Assembly: GCA_023213395.1 (NCBI GenBank)
Contig: CM041465.1
Location: 80,173,741-80,237,740, forward strand
Direction of reading: 5' to 3'
Length of the DNA: 64,000 nt
Origin: Cycas panzhihuaensis
Lineage: Eukaryota > Cycadophyta
Made by a program: the position numbers and the translations under genes. Positions within the stretch are counted from its first letter, which is position 1; each line of letters begins with the position of its first letter. Under the pieces are notes generated by a model that saw only the letters and a list, made by a program, of their open reading frames with translations, did not search any database and was not told the origin of the DNA. Positions 8,188 to 19,733 of the stretch are shown piece by piece.

Positions 8188-10240
8188 TCAAAACTGTCAC
8201 CATTTTGAGTCTCTCTTAGGTTATTTTTTCTCTCCAAGATAATAGTTTCTGCTGCAACTACTGCTCTCCTACTCCTGCTACAGGTGTTCCTGCAGGCCTG
8301 TGTTTCCTGCAACCACATGCTAGGGCATGCCTACATCTCCTTGCTTCCACGGCGGGAAGCCTCTCTCTAGGTTTCACCAAGCAATTTGGCATTCATTTCT
8401 CCTCCAACTTGCCCAGTAAGTGCCCTTTTCAACTGTCTGTTGGATTCTCTCCTACAAACCCTTGCAGGGGCCTTCTTCCTCACTATTAGTAGGCCCAGAT
8501 CTATCATACATCCACCCGGCAGGTCTCACAAACCTTTCTCTTCTAGTTTTATGGTAAGTTACCCCCATTTTGGACCTATTTCTTGTCCTATTTGCCTGTT
8601 TCCTTCAGGTTTCACCATTGCAAAGTTATTTTTCCATTATATTTGACTTGTTGTCTCCCGGCTCCACCTTTCGCTCCATTGACTTTCTTTAAGGGAGCAG
8701 TGAGGGAGGAGTCCTAAGGTTGGGTGAAGAGAGTAAGGTGGGGAAACCCCCTTTTCAGTCCGTCTCTCCAAGGGTAATCCCTTCCCACCTTCTCTTCTCT
8801 TACTCCATGCTCTTCTTGAGATTATTAGGAGAGATTGAGCCCTAGGCCATCACTGGATCATCAGCGTATGTAGCCCCTTGCTGTGTTGATTCCAAGCCCG
8901 CTCTCCTTTTGTTTAGAACCCCATAGTATCCCCTATGTTGTTGGGTACCCTTGACATCATTAGCAAGTGTTTGTGCACCGGATTGCTACTCATAGCAACT
9001 CTGTGTCCTGCATACTTTCCCAACTCCTTGTTGCTCTTTTCTTGGTACCTATTGGTTGTCCTTAGTGACCCTTACCATTACTTTGTTGTGCTTGTGAGTT
9101 GTGTGGAGAACCCAGCGGAGGGTTGGCCATCCTGAGGCTTCCTTTACTCCATCTTTGCTTGATGATTAACATTGTTTGAGAGAGGGTTTTTAGAGCTTGT
9201 GTGCAACAACTATTTCCTTCTAACATAAATAGCACTTATATATACTTGCAATACATAGTTTATCTCTTGCAACCCCTTTGTAGAAGGGATTAGTCTATGC
9301 ATGTGCAGGTTGTTGTAGTGCTCTTGCAAAGGTGTAAAGCGCTCAGATCCGGGTAAGGTCCCTTGCTTTGCTCTTTGCCTTTTCTCCTTTCCTTTCACTT
9401 TCTTTTTACAAAGGGGAAGGTAAGGGAGCCCCACCATCTGTGGGTTGGTGAGGATGTACATTATGCATGGGTGAGGTCTTCTTTCGGCCACTACATCTTT
9501 CGGGTACATTCTTTCCCCTTTTGCTCTTGCTTTCATTTTGTACTTTTATTTGAGATCTATGTATTAGCTAAGTAGGTTACACATAAAAGTGAAAGGGAAA
9601 CAATACTTTTGATTCTTATTTGCGTACTTATACATTATACACTAAACCCACATAGGAAAAGGACATATAGAGAACTTACCCTTTCATTTTTTTTCGCTTT
9701 CAAAGCCTATCTTGCCCCTTTTGGTTCATCCTCACTTGGCATTGTTTGTTTGCACACGTGACACCTATCCTTGTTTCCTTTCTTGTTTTTCTTTTAAAAT
9801 CATTAGGAGGAAACTTCAACTTAGTTGTCCTATTCTCACTTCCATCCTTCCCTCTTGGTCTTGTTTGGTCGATCAAACAACCAAGAGGAAACTAGACACA
9901 TCGTAGGCTATCGCCTACCTTGTTTCTGCTTGTTTCCCTCTGTCATAGAGAAACCTTTGAGGATTCCTTTCTTCCCCTTCTGGCCATCCAAGGGTGGGAG
10001 GACCTTCCTCTTAAGTCCATCCAGGCTAGTTTTTATGCTTTCCCTCTTTCTCTTTGGGATAAAGGACCATTCCAAGGTAGTTGGGTATCATCTGCAGGTC
10101 CCAAACTCACACTCTGGCGCACGGGGTGCCCTACGTGGTACTTACTTCACTTGTAGGTTTTTCACTCGCATTCTCGATACTAATATCGACCATCATTATT
10201 CCTACCCAGCTAGGTGATTATCCTATAGATGCGCATCTAC

Positions 10241-10260
10241 TAGCAACCATACTGGGGACT
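10241..10260 (+). other. Candidate primer binding site of E2
   Basis: One base after the LTR, TAGCAACCATACTGGGGACT corresponds to TGGTGACCATACTCGGGAC in E1 and TGGCAACCATACTAGGGAC in E3. The shared form TGGYRACCATACTNGGGAC resembles a tRNA-Arg-type site (TGGCGAC....CTGGGGA, recalled from memory) except in four middle bases. The tRNA assignment is tentative. Confidence 0.5.
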
Positions 10261-10497
10261 TGCCAGTAAGGGAGCTAGTTCCTATCCCTTCCTGTTGGTA
10301 CTATTACCTTTTAGTGGTCTCCTCTACTTCATCTCTTTTATTGGATAGCCCCCAATGCACACTTTGCACCTTCTTCCTTCTTCTAACGTGTTGGCAAGTC
10401 TTGTATGTGATGCTTCTTACGTCGCCTATATGGTTTGCCTCCATTATTAGAAGATCCTACGTATCATCTTCTTTCATCGTTAGATTCTGATTCGACA

Positions 10498-12620
10498 ATG
10501 GAAGGATACCCTTCTGATTGGGCCTATCATGCATTTGCCTTGGGAACTCATGAGTTCCCCGCATCCATTCCGGGACCCACCCAAGAGGGTGACGATCCCA
10601 TCTACTACCCGGGTGATCAACATCACCCACTTGACACCCATCCTTCTACTCATACAGTAGAAGGCCCATCTCCTTTTGAGGCTCACCATTCGGTTGGTGA
10701 CTCTTATGAGGAGTGCCCTGAGGGATCTACGTCATTTGAGGTCCCATCTACCTCTTACGACCATATAGATACCCCTCTCGCTGACGTGGTTGAAGCTATT
10801 AGCGAGTGCTTTCAAGCGGCTCATCTTCAATCGCATCCTAGGTGGTTTGAAGATGTTTTGCATGGAGGAGCGACTTCTTCATCCACTTGTATCCCACCTT
10901 CTTCATCCGCACCTGCGCCTCCCACAATGAGTAACCCTTTCATGCCTACACATTCATCCCACTCCATTCCTACACCTACTTTAGGGACGAATGTTGTACC
11001 TCCCATCCCCCATCATGGTCCTAGTTCTTCGGGACCCTCTTGTGGTATGTCTTTCTCCCAGCTTGGGGTTAGCATACCTTTTCTAAGTCAAGATAATGTG
11101 CCACCTCCCAATGTGGTGCATACATTTCCTAATAGGCCTAAAGGTCTTACTAATGTTACTACCACTAGTCATGTGGGATCTGCTCCTACGTATCCTCAAA
11201 ACTAACCTAACGGTTCTTCACTTTACATACCCCCAGGTTACACCCCTCAACCTTAGGGGCAGGGTAAAGGGAATCATATTCCAGCTTACGACGTGGACCC
11301 GCTACATCTATATGGGGTTGCACCACCCACGGGTGGCCCATATGGACAAAACCTAGTTCCACACCCTTCCTTTCCTCCATCTAGTGTAACCTCTTATGCC
11401 ACGTCTTTGCAAGGGAACCCAGCTTCCTTTCAAGGCACTTATCCTCAAGCCCCTTTCCAACATGGGGCATTTCCTCAAGGAGGGATGGATTTACTACCCC
11501 CATCTGTTCCTTACGTATTACGTCTTATATTATTTGTCGATCCTATGGTTCAGGCAAGGGCACATCCCTTTATGGATTATAGATCAACACCATTATCTGT
11601 TGAGGCATTAAGAACCAACTTACGCCTCATCCTCCTGAAGTTCCTAATTTCAACGTAACTTCATCACAAGACCTAGCAGAGCATGTCCGTAGTTTCTTTA
11701 TGACGTGTATTGATTACTGGGGCTATGATCATATTCTAATGAAACTATTCCCATGATCCTCACAAGGTGATACCCTTAAGTGGTTTTATCGCCTGTTAGC
11801 TTATTCCATTTTCTCGTTCCAGCAACTTGTAGACGAGTTCATCAATTATTTTAATGTTACTTGCCCATTTAAAAGTGGAATAAAATCCCTTCTCTCACTC
11901 AAATAAGGGCACAATGAGATGAATTATGACTTTGTGCAGTGATTTCATGACCTTCTTCATTCCATTAAGGCTACTTTGCCTGAGGAATTAAAGAGGGATC
12001 TCTTCGTTAATGCACTTCGCCCTGAAGTCCATGTAGAAGTCTTTAAGATGGGGGCAACTACATGTGACTCTGCCATCGCAAAGTGCTTAGTGCTTGAGGC
12101 TATTGAGATCCAGGCTAGACTCAAGAAGCCTCTCAAGCCCTCACAATAACGTGAGGTACCACCTTAAACTAAAGAAACTAAACCCTAACAATCCACTAGG
12201 TCCTCTTCTCATTCGACTAAGAAGACCCTAGATTCACTCACCTCAGCTATATATTCATTTGAACATACGATGAAGGAACTCAAGTTGCAAGCTCCTTCCT
12301 CACCTACTTCTAACAAACAAATCCAATAAGCTACTCAAGCTTCCCTCCCTAGGAATGGTAATGCCCAGTCCTCTAAAGTGAGGAAGACAGATTTCTCACT
12401 TGAGAAGAAGTGGTGCTCCATTCATGGGGAGTGTTTCCATGACAACTCATATTGTAGGGCTCATCATCTTAGGGATGCCCCTCAATATGATTCATCCCCT
12501 AAATAAGCCTCAAGGCCCAATCTAGACCAACCATTTCATAAGGATCCATTCCCCAAACATGGGAAACGTGATCATAATACTCAGCCCAAAAACAACTAAA
12601 ACTGGGGAAGATCCCTGAAT
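10498..12620 (+). pseudogene. gag: E2 gag
   Basis: The start is placed at ATG 10498 (MEGYPSDWAYHAF) because the same start is seen in E1 (25941) and E3 (49132). The frame upstream is also conserved (LPPLLEDPTYHLLSS), so a non-AUG or upstream start is possible. The first 236 codons are open, rich in Pro, Ser and His, with a TAA at 11203. Further blocks follow in other frames: a capsid-like part (FHDLLHSIKATLPEELKR, FVNALRPEVHVEV) and a nucleocapsid part with WCSIHGECFHDNSYCRAHH near 12410-12470, a C-x3-H-type zinc-knuckle-like cluster. Several stops occur at Gln or Trp positions. Confidence 0.8.
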
Positions 12621-13500
12621 TCCTGTACTACCCGCGATAAAGGGAAGGGCGCTTGGGATTTGTCTTCTTCTTCGTGTTCCCCTTACTGACGCACTCCATC
12701 ACCTTTGTGGTCCCAGAATAAGGGAAAGAAGGTAATCCAAATGCTTGAGGGTACTCCCTTGTATGCCCTTACTCAGTCTCAAGCCACTAAAGAGGTAGCT
12801 GGTGCCTCTTCTTCTGCTCCACACTCCGATCCTCTTTCAGAGAACTCCCCTCCGAAAGTTCCACTTTTTCCTAGGGCCATTCTCGTATGTCCTGGTTATT
12901 ATGATTTTTGAAGGGCGCTTACCCAACCTACTGCGAAGGGTAAGCCCTTCTCTATCATTAACGAGCTCCACACTATTGCTGCGGGAATGTCCTTGATGGA
13001 TGTTTTGAGGAGTTATCCCAAACAACAGACTCTCCTTTTGGAAGCTTTAGGATCAAATGATGCGTCCATCCACGCTTTGGGTGTTACCCAAATCCATAAG
13101 CCCGTCATTTCTTTTAACCCTAAAGACCTTCCCCCTGCGTGTGAAAGGGAACACCAATAGAACTTCCCGTTCACCATCACCATTGACACACTTGACTGTA
13201 CCTTGCATAGGACTGTTATCGACAATGGTTCTTCTGTTAATTCCATGCCCTTGCGCGTTATGCAAGATCTTGGTATTTCTACCTTAGAACCTGTTCCATG
13301 GTGATGCCAAGGCTACAACGATAGCAAAAGGACCCCATTGGGATCTGTCTCGATCCCGTTCACTCTCGAGGGTAAGACTGTCCTTGCTGATATTGTAGTC
13401 CTTGACATTGATATTAACTACAATCTTCTCTTAGGTCAGCCATGGCTCGATCACATGGGAGCCATGTGTTCAACCTGCTAGGGGTAGCTTAAGTTTGTCT
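12621..13500 (+). pseudogene. pol: E2 aspartic protease region
   Basis: The protease active site is IDNGSSVNSMPL near 13216-13251. VLDIDINYNLLLGQPWLDHMGAM follows around 13400-13465, the usual hydrophobic-ILG-like end of retropepsins. Upstream sequence (ALTQSQATKEV, FSYVLVIMIFE) is the linker after the nucleocapsid. The D-N-G active site with this LLGRPW context is known from plant Tat/Ogre-type elements. The domain is interrupted by stops and at least one frameshift. Confidence 0.75.
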
Positions 13501-13511
13501 ATGATGGATGG

Positions 13512-15180
13512 ATGAGGGTTGTTTCCTGTGAGTATCCACCTGTTAAACAAACTCGCCCTGTCAATCAAGCAAGCCAAGGCCCTTCTGCTCCCGCCTCGGC
13601 TTGCTCCATCGGCACACCCGATCCATCCCACATTGAAGAAGATCCCATATCTTCTTCCCATAGTCTTACGCATTTCACTCCTATTGGTGTTAGGAGCCAT
13701 GGGTACCTTGTATCGTTTAGCGATGATGAGTCCTATGATGAGGATGAGGGCTTTCTTCACCCCGTTTCTTTCCTCTACACTAGTAGGATGCGCCCTCCTT
13801 ATTCTAGATCCCAACCTGGAACTACTCCCATTTGTGAGACTAGTCATCCTTTTGTGACACATATCATTGCACGCTCTGACCCACTGGTCACTGGTTCTTC
13901 TTCCCCATCACCCCCCACAAGTGATGGCTTTGAGGAACTTCCTTTCGCTTCTTTCAAGGAGCCCCTTCTTGACTCTCACTTAGAGTCTGTTGAGGATGTT
14001 GGACAACCTGATGACCACCATGGTCCCGTTGCTCCTACTTCCTTTAGCACTTCATCTATTCGAAGTAAGGTCATCCATGGGGTGGATTACTTAGAAGATG
14101 ATGAAGCCTTACTTGAGCACCTAACGGGCTCCACGCCCAACTTTCCTTCTGGTCACCATAGGCTTGGTGACCAAACGATCCTGGTGATTGGGTCCACACT
14201 CACTAACCCAGTTCCATCCCCTATTCCATCTCTTCCTGTTAACCTTACCCCTCTATATTTCGAGGAGGGGAATGCCATGTGTATGGGGGCAACCCAGGAC
14301 ATAGTCCTTGCCCCTGGTAAGGTATTTAAGATTGGGGCAAAATGCTCTCCTGATGAGGTAAGGGAATATTCCCTTTTGTTCCAGCAGTTCCAGGATGTCT
14401 TTGCATGGGATTACTCTGACATGAAGGGAATTGACCCCTCCATTGTCACCCACAATCTTACTACCATTCATGGTGCCCGTCCCATGCACCAGAAGCAGCG
14501 TCCCCTTCACCCTAAACTCTCAACCGCCGTTAAGATAGAGGTCGAGAAGCTCTTGGATGCTGGACTTATTACTTCCATCGACTACCCTAAATGGGTATCC
14601 AACATCATTCTCCTTGCTAAGAAGAATGAGACCATCTAGATATGCATTGATTTGTGTGATATTAACAATGCATGTCCTAAGAACAACTTTTCGCTCCCTT
14701 TTATCGATCAAATCATTGATTGAACTGCCGATTTTGAAGTTATGCCCTTAATGGATGGCTTATCTTCCTACAACCAGATCCAGATATCTCCTAAAGACCA
14801 CCACAAGATGACCTTCACCACCCCATGGGGTACCTACCTTTGCCTATAAGGAAATGCCTTTCGGTCTAAAAAATGTAGGCGCTACTTACCAAAGAGCGAT
14901 GCACTTTATCTTCCATGACCTCACTAACCACACATTCGAGGTCTTTATGGATGACATGATGGGTCTCTCACATGTTAGGGCCCATCATCCCTCTGACTTG
15001 CAGGCCATCTTCTCTCGATGCTGTAAGTACCATGTAAGCTTAAACCCTCTCAAGTGTGTATTTACTGTCACTTCGGGCAAACGCCTTGGATTTCTTGTAT
15101 CAAAACAAGGAATCCAGATTGACCCTGATAAGGTTAAGGTAATCTGCCGCCTCCTAGGACCTAATGACAGATCAAGTCAT
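13512..15180 (+). pseudogene. pol: E2 spacer and reverse transcriptase
   Basis: 13512-14639 is a continuous open frame. It gives an acidic Ser/Pro-rich spacer (SHGYLVSFSDDESYDEDEG, TGSTPNFPSGHHRLG), then the RT start (GARPMHQKQRPLHPKL, LLDAGLITSIDYPKWVSNIILL). A TAG replaces the Trp expected before ICIDLCDINNACPKN. Later motifs are QIQISPKDHHKMTF, then, after a frameshift, MPFGLKNVGATYQRAM and the palm motif FMDDM at 14944-14958 (catalytic Asp pair present; Tyr-Val of the usual YVDD replaced by Phe-Met). LNPLKCVF and LGFLVSKQGIQIDPDKV close the domain. Confidence 0.85.
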
Positions 15181-15800
15181 TCCTAGATAGGCTTGGTTTC
15201 CTCAGGTGCTTCCTGGCAGACTTCCATGTAAGTGCTAAACCCTTAACCAACCTATTGAAGAAGGGAGCCCCATTTGTTTGGTCTAATAAGGCCCAACAAG
15301 CCTATGAAGGGCTTAAAAAAGCTCTTGCTTCTGCCCCTACATTGGCGTCCCCTTATTTCAATAGGCCTTTCACTCTTTACACCTCAGCGACTGATGAGTC
15401 CCTGGGTGCTATGTTGGCCTAGGAGGATGATTTAGGAGCCGAGAGGACCATTTACTTGATTAGCCGCACCCTTGTGGCTGCTGAACTTAACTACTTTCTG
15501 GTCGAGAAAGAATGTCTCTCCTTGGTCTATGCGACCAAGAAGTTTAGACACTACCTACTTGGTAATACCACCAAGGTGATCATCTAGTCTGATCCCTTGC
15601 AATATTTGCTTACTTATTCAAACCTGATGGGCAGGGCTAGCCATTGGGCCGTCTTGCTCCAAGAATTTGATCTCTATATCGTTAACAGGAAATTGAAGAA
15701 GGGGATGGTAGTGGCTGACCAACTCGCAGACGCCCCTATCCCTAACTCACTTGATGCCCCCGTTGACGATTTCCTTCCTGATGAGTCCATCTTGACTATT
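15181..15800 (+). pseudogene. pol: E2 pol RNase H (gypsy type)
   Basis: The region begins in the RT thumb (LRCFLADFHVSAKPLTNLL-like). The RNase H blocks are [54 protein letters not shown] and SDPLQYLLTYSNLMGRASHW, then FDLYIVNRKLKKGMVVADQLA. The usual catalytic Asp positions in ATD and ADQLA are present. Stops at 15421 (Gln position) and 15586 interrupt the frame. This is the first of two RNase H domains in the element. Confidence 0.8.
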
Positions 15801-15899
15801 CAGGACATCCCTCCCCATCCACTCATTGATAACGAGTGGTATGGTGACATTATGCGGTATCTCACACAGCAGCAATACTGCCCTGAAGCTAGTAGTAAG

Positions 15900-17081
15900 G
15901 TTAGATCTCGTATCTGGACTTCTACTAGATAATACTTCCTCATAGACAAAGTATTGTACAAGAGGTCTTTCGATGGGATCCTCCTCCACTGTGTCACCAC
16001 TGACGAAGTAGACCAAATACTCCATGAGTGCCACCTTGGCATTTGTGGGGGCCACTTTGGGGGCTAATCCATGGCCAAGAAGATCCTCCGTATGGGTTAC
16101 TATTGGCCATCCCTCTTTAAGGATGCCCATGCTTTTGCCCTGAGGTGTTGGTGATGTCAGGAATACACTAACATCTCTCATGTGCCTTTCGAGGCCCTTC
16201 ATCCTATCATATCTCTATGGCCTTTCACTCAGTGGGGTCTAGACCTCATTGGGGCTATCTCCCCACCTTCCTCGTCACAGCACAAGTTTATCTTGATTGC
16301 CACAAAATACTTTACTAAATAGGCGGAGGCCATCCTTCTGGTTACTACCCCTGGTAAGATGATAGCTACCTTAATTTACCAGCACATCATTTGTCGTTTC
16401 AGGATTCCTAATGTCCTGATTACTGACAACGGAACTCCCTTTTGTAATAAGGAGATGGATGAGCTTTGTGAGAAATTCAAAATTTCCCACAAAACATCCT
16501 CTCCTTACTACCCCTAGGCAAATGGTCAAGTGGAGTCATTCAACAAGACTCCCATTAATATTCTAAAGAAAACTATTGCTTAATCTCAGAGAGACTAGCA
16601 CCTTCAACTCCCTTCAGCTCTGTGGGCTTTTCGCACCTCTATCCGTTCTGCCACGGGAATGACCCCGTTCTCCCTGGTTTACGGTACTGAGGTGGTACTC
16701 TCGTTGGAAGTGGAGATTCCTTCCTTACGAGTTTCTCTTCAGGGTCTTGTCGATGAGGAGTTGATCCACTAGGCTCGCCTCCTGGACCTCAAAGCTTTGG
16801 ATGAAAGATGCTTATCTGCCTACCAGGCTAACCTCGCATCTAAAGATCGCTCACAAAGGACCTACGATAAACATCTTCATTCTCGTCCTTTGTTTCCTGG
16901 GGACCATGTCCTCAAATTGGAGTATCTTCATGACCGCTTGACCAAATTCAAGCCCAAATGGGTTGGCCCCTTTATCGTTATCAAGAGCCTCGGTAACGAC
17001 GCTTATAGAATCACCACCTTGGAGGGTCTTGAGTTTGAGAAAACTATTAATGAAAAATTCCTTAAGAAATTCTACTTGTGA
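15900..17081 (+). pseudogene. pol: E2 integrase
   Basis: Zinc-binding region: ILHECHLGICGGHFGG, then YYWPSLFKDAHAFALRC(W)xCQ, an HHCC module. Catalytic core: WGLDLIGAI (first Asp), ITDNGTPFCNKEMDELC (second Asp), SSPYYPxANGQVESFNK (Glu). C-terminal part: KDRSQRTYDKHLHSRPLFPGDH, KLEYLHDRLTKFKPKWVGPF and FEKTINEKFLKKFYL, ending at TGA 17079-17081. TAG codons replace Trp in FTKWAEA and Gln in YYPQANG, both consistent with methylation decay. Confidence 0.9.
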
Positions 17082-17810
17082 CCTCATCATCACCTTATCC
17101 ACACTCCGAAATGAGCCTAAACTACCATCTTAAGTTTGTTCCCATTCCTCCTAGCCACGGGTGGAATGACGACTTAGGATGGCCTCTCCGTTCCCCTCTG
17201 GTTCCTCCCATGGAACCCTTTTTCCCATTTTCCTTGGGACCTTGTCCTCTTATTTGGGCATCCCCCAGTTAGGATGACACTCTAGAGTACTGTTACTCCC
17301 CTCTCGCTCGGTATTTCCTTTGCATATCTCGCTATGCTCCCCTGTAGACATGCGTGTCGCCTTATTTCCTAACCCCACATATGTCTATCACCTCTACTCA
17401 TGGTGGTCGTGTGTGCTCCTATTAGGTATCTGGCCCTGCATGAAAGGAAATATACACAACCTAAACAAATATTATAACACAAAGCTCATACAATAATCAG
17501 CTCAAAAGGCAACTATACATACCCTTGTGCATCCGTGCACCCACACATACATATAAACAAGTAAGCAAACATACATATCATCCATCATGCATTATGATAC
17601 ACATCATCATATGCCAAAATGGGGTACCAATCACCCCGTCTGTATATATACATCAAAATCATGTGTCATATCATACATATGGTATGGTACATCATCTATG
17701 GGAAGCTGGTGTCCTTGTAGGAGGAGTACAATCATGTGACTATATATGGTGACCCCCTCGAGGTCTGTGCTTTCCCCTGTCTAAAAACAAAATATATATA
17801 CCCTATCCTA
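17082..17810. other. Convergent intergenic segment of E2
   Basis: About 730 bases lie between the convergent ends of pol and the antisense gene. No protein motif is seen. It is collinear with the same segment of E1 (3220-3878). Confidence 0.5.
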
Positions 17811-18409
17811 CTACTGCCCTGCTCCTGGGGTGTCATCTCCTGGTTGATGTGATCCCTCTCCTTGGGACCACATCCCTCTGAGACTCCTCCTAAGTCTCTA
17901 CGAGCTCCCTGCCTTGCTCCCCTAATCCCGTGGCCTCCTCGGGGTCGTCGCCAGCGTATGAGTCTGTATCCTGCTCTGCGCTGACCTCGATGCCATGTCC
18001 TCTATCAGTAGGTCATATCACACCTGGATACGATCCCGCTTCATCTTTATGAGGCGGAGCCTCTCCTCCATCCCCCAGAGTCTCTCCTCCAGTACTATCA
18101 CCCAGACATAGCTCCCCATATCCCTTCTAGCTCCTCCTTGAGCCTCTAGTGCCTGCACTGGTGTCTGTAGAGCATCCCTCTTAGATCAGATGGCATCCAT
18201 CTCTGACTGTAGATGCCCCGCACATGCCTCATGCTCCTAGGACTCTATTATCCATATATCTCTCATCTGTGTTAATGGGGCAAATCTTTGTCAGGATCGT
18301 CACGATCTGGGCTCATCGCTAGCCTGGATGGGAGGCTATCCCTCAGCGTAGGCCTGAGGGAATATCTCTCAGACTACTACCTCCACCAACCTCTGAATAT
18401 CTACCATAC

Positions 18410-18523
18410 CTATAATCCAACATGTCATGTATCAGTACATATTTATGGATATCAAATCAAAACCAAATCAATATGTATATATATCCGACAATCAAACGAT
18501 GATAGGAAATGGTCATGTCTCAC
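18410..18523 (-). other. Intron 2 of the E2 antisense gene (predicted)
   Basis: 114 bases, CCAG|GTGAGACATG...TTGGATTATAG|G, phase 1. The 3' splice site context TTGGATTRYAG is shared with E1. Confidence 0.6.
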
Positions 18524-19733
18524 CTGGTGTGGCTGTCGGCTCCTCAACTTGTGCGACTGCCTCTCCATCCATTACTCTGCCAGCTGTAGGTACCTCCTCC
18601 TCCTCGGGTACCTCCTCTACGATCGCCTCGATAACCGGGGTGTCTGTCCTCTTTATGGCTGATGCAGCTACCACCTCTCCCGATCTCCTGATGATCTCTA
18701 GCCTGCGGGCCTATGTCACTGCCCCCCTACTTGCCTCTGTAGCCCTTGATGGGCCTGCCTCTCCATCGGTAGTCCTAGATGGCCCTGCTCCTCCACCTTC
18801 TATCCCTGATGGGCCTGCCTCTCCTATAGGTCGTGATGGGCCGGCCCTTTCAGCGCCCTCATCATCTCCCGGGGGTGCCCCTTCTCCTCCTGCTTCATCA
18901 TTACTATCCCACCTCACCAGCCTGTATGGATCCGCTGTATAATCTATCAGGGTGAGGAGGTCTAGTGATGTGGCCTCCACTAAGTGACGGATATGAGCCT
19001 GGTCCTCGGTCCCTCTGAGCCTCGTCTGCCATCTATGGACCATCGGGGGCCACTATGTGATTGGGTGTTGTCCCCCTACTGGCGCCACTGATCCAAAGTG
19101 GTTGAAGAACCAACACTGCAACAAGTTACTATATGAGAGTCCTCCTCTGCCCACTACCCTGATGGCGTCTAGTTGAGCGATGAAGTTCACCACTATCAGG
19201 GTGGCCCAGTCCATCCTCTCTCCCACCTCGCATCGGTGCACTGCGTCGATCTAACCTCCTGGTATGTCTCTATAGTTATGTTTCTGGGAGATCCAGAACA
19301 TAATGCACAGTATGATCAACTTCCTCACACGAGGAACTCTGGATATAACCATAGTCTGTAGGGGTATCTCTCTCCTCTCCCATCTATCCTATCTTGTGAA
19401 AAATGTCGCTGCCTCCTGGTGTGCTGCCTCATTACTAGGCAGCGCCTCTAGTGCTACTGGCCTCCTCATCACTGGTACTCCTAATATCCTCCTGATATCT
19501 CTAGGTGTCACTGATACATCTACCACCTAGGGTAGGTGGAAGACGTGCTTCCTCTTATCCCAGTGTGACACAATATCAATCAATAACTGCTGGTCTGACA
19601 TATACTGAGGTGTCCTCACCACCTTAAGTAACCCACATCTCCATAGGATCCCCTTATCCTCCTTGCTCATCATCTCAATGAAACTCAACATGGCCATCCT
19701 TATGTTCTCGCGATTGTCTACCACGATCATAGC

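Larger units (their letters stand above)
7508..10239 (+). repeat. E2 5' LTR
   Basis: Starts TGTTTCTCGGCTAC and ends GCGCATCTA, where the other copies end in TCCA. It is collinear with 21790-24531 and, in reverse complement, with 26199-28991. A TATA-like GTATAAGTATC lies about 670 bases in, which leaves about 2 kb for R-U5. The open frames seen inside (for example 8386-8646 and 9363-9575) are not conserved proteins and are not called. Confidence 0.9.

Noticed and set aside
8551-8608. Possible short intron in the E2 LTR (donor ATG|GTAAGTTA, acceptor CCTTCAG|GTTTCACC)
   Set aside because: Both sites are kept in the E2 3' LTR, but the spacing of about 57 bases is below usual plant intron size, and the donor is not conserved in E1.
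9825-10217. 130-codon frame in the E2 LTR, and similar frames at 8386-8646 and 26836-27177
   Set aside because: They lie in the LTR, lack conserved starts and homology, and differ between LTR copies by frameshifts.
18427-18942. 171-codon plus-strand open frame rich in Ser, Pro and Ala
   Set aside because: It is the reverse-strand shadow of the antisense gene. The minus-strand frame has motifs conserved in E1 and E3, and this one does not.
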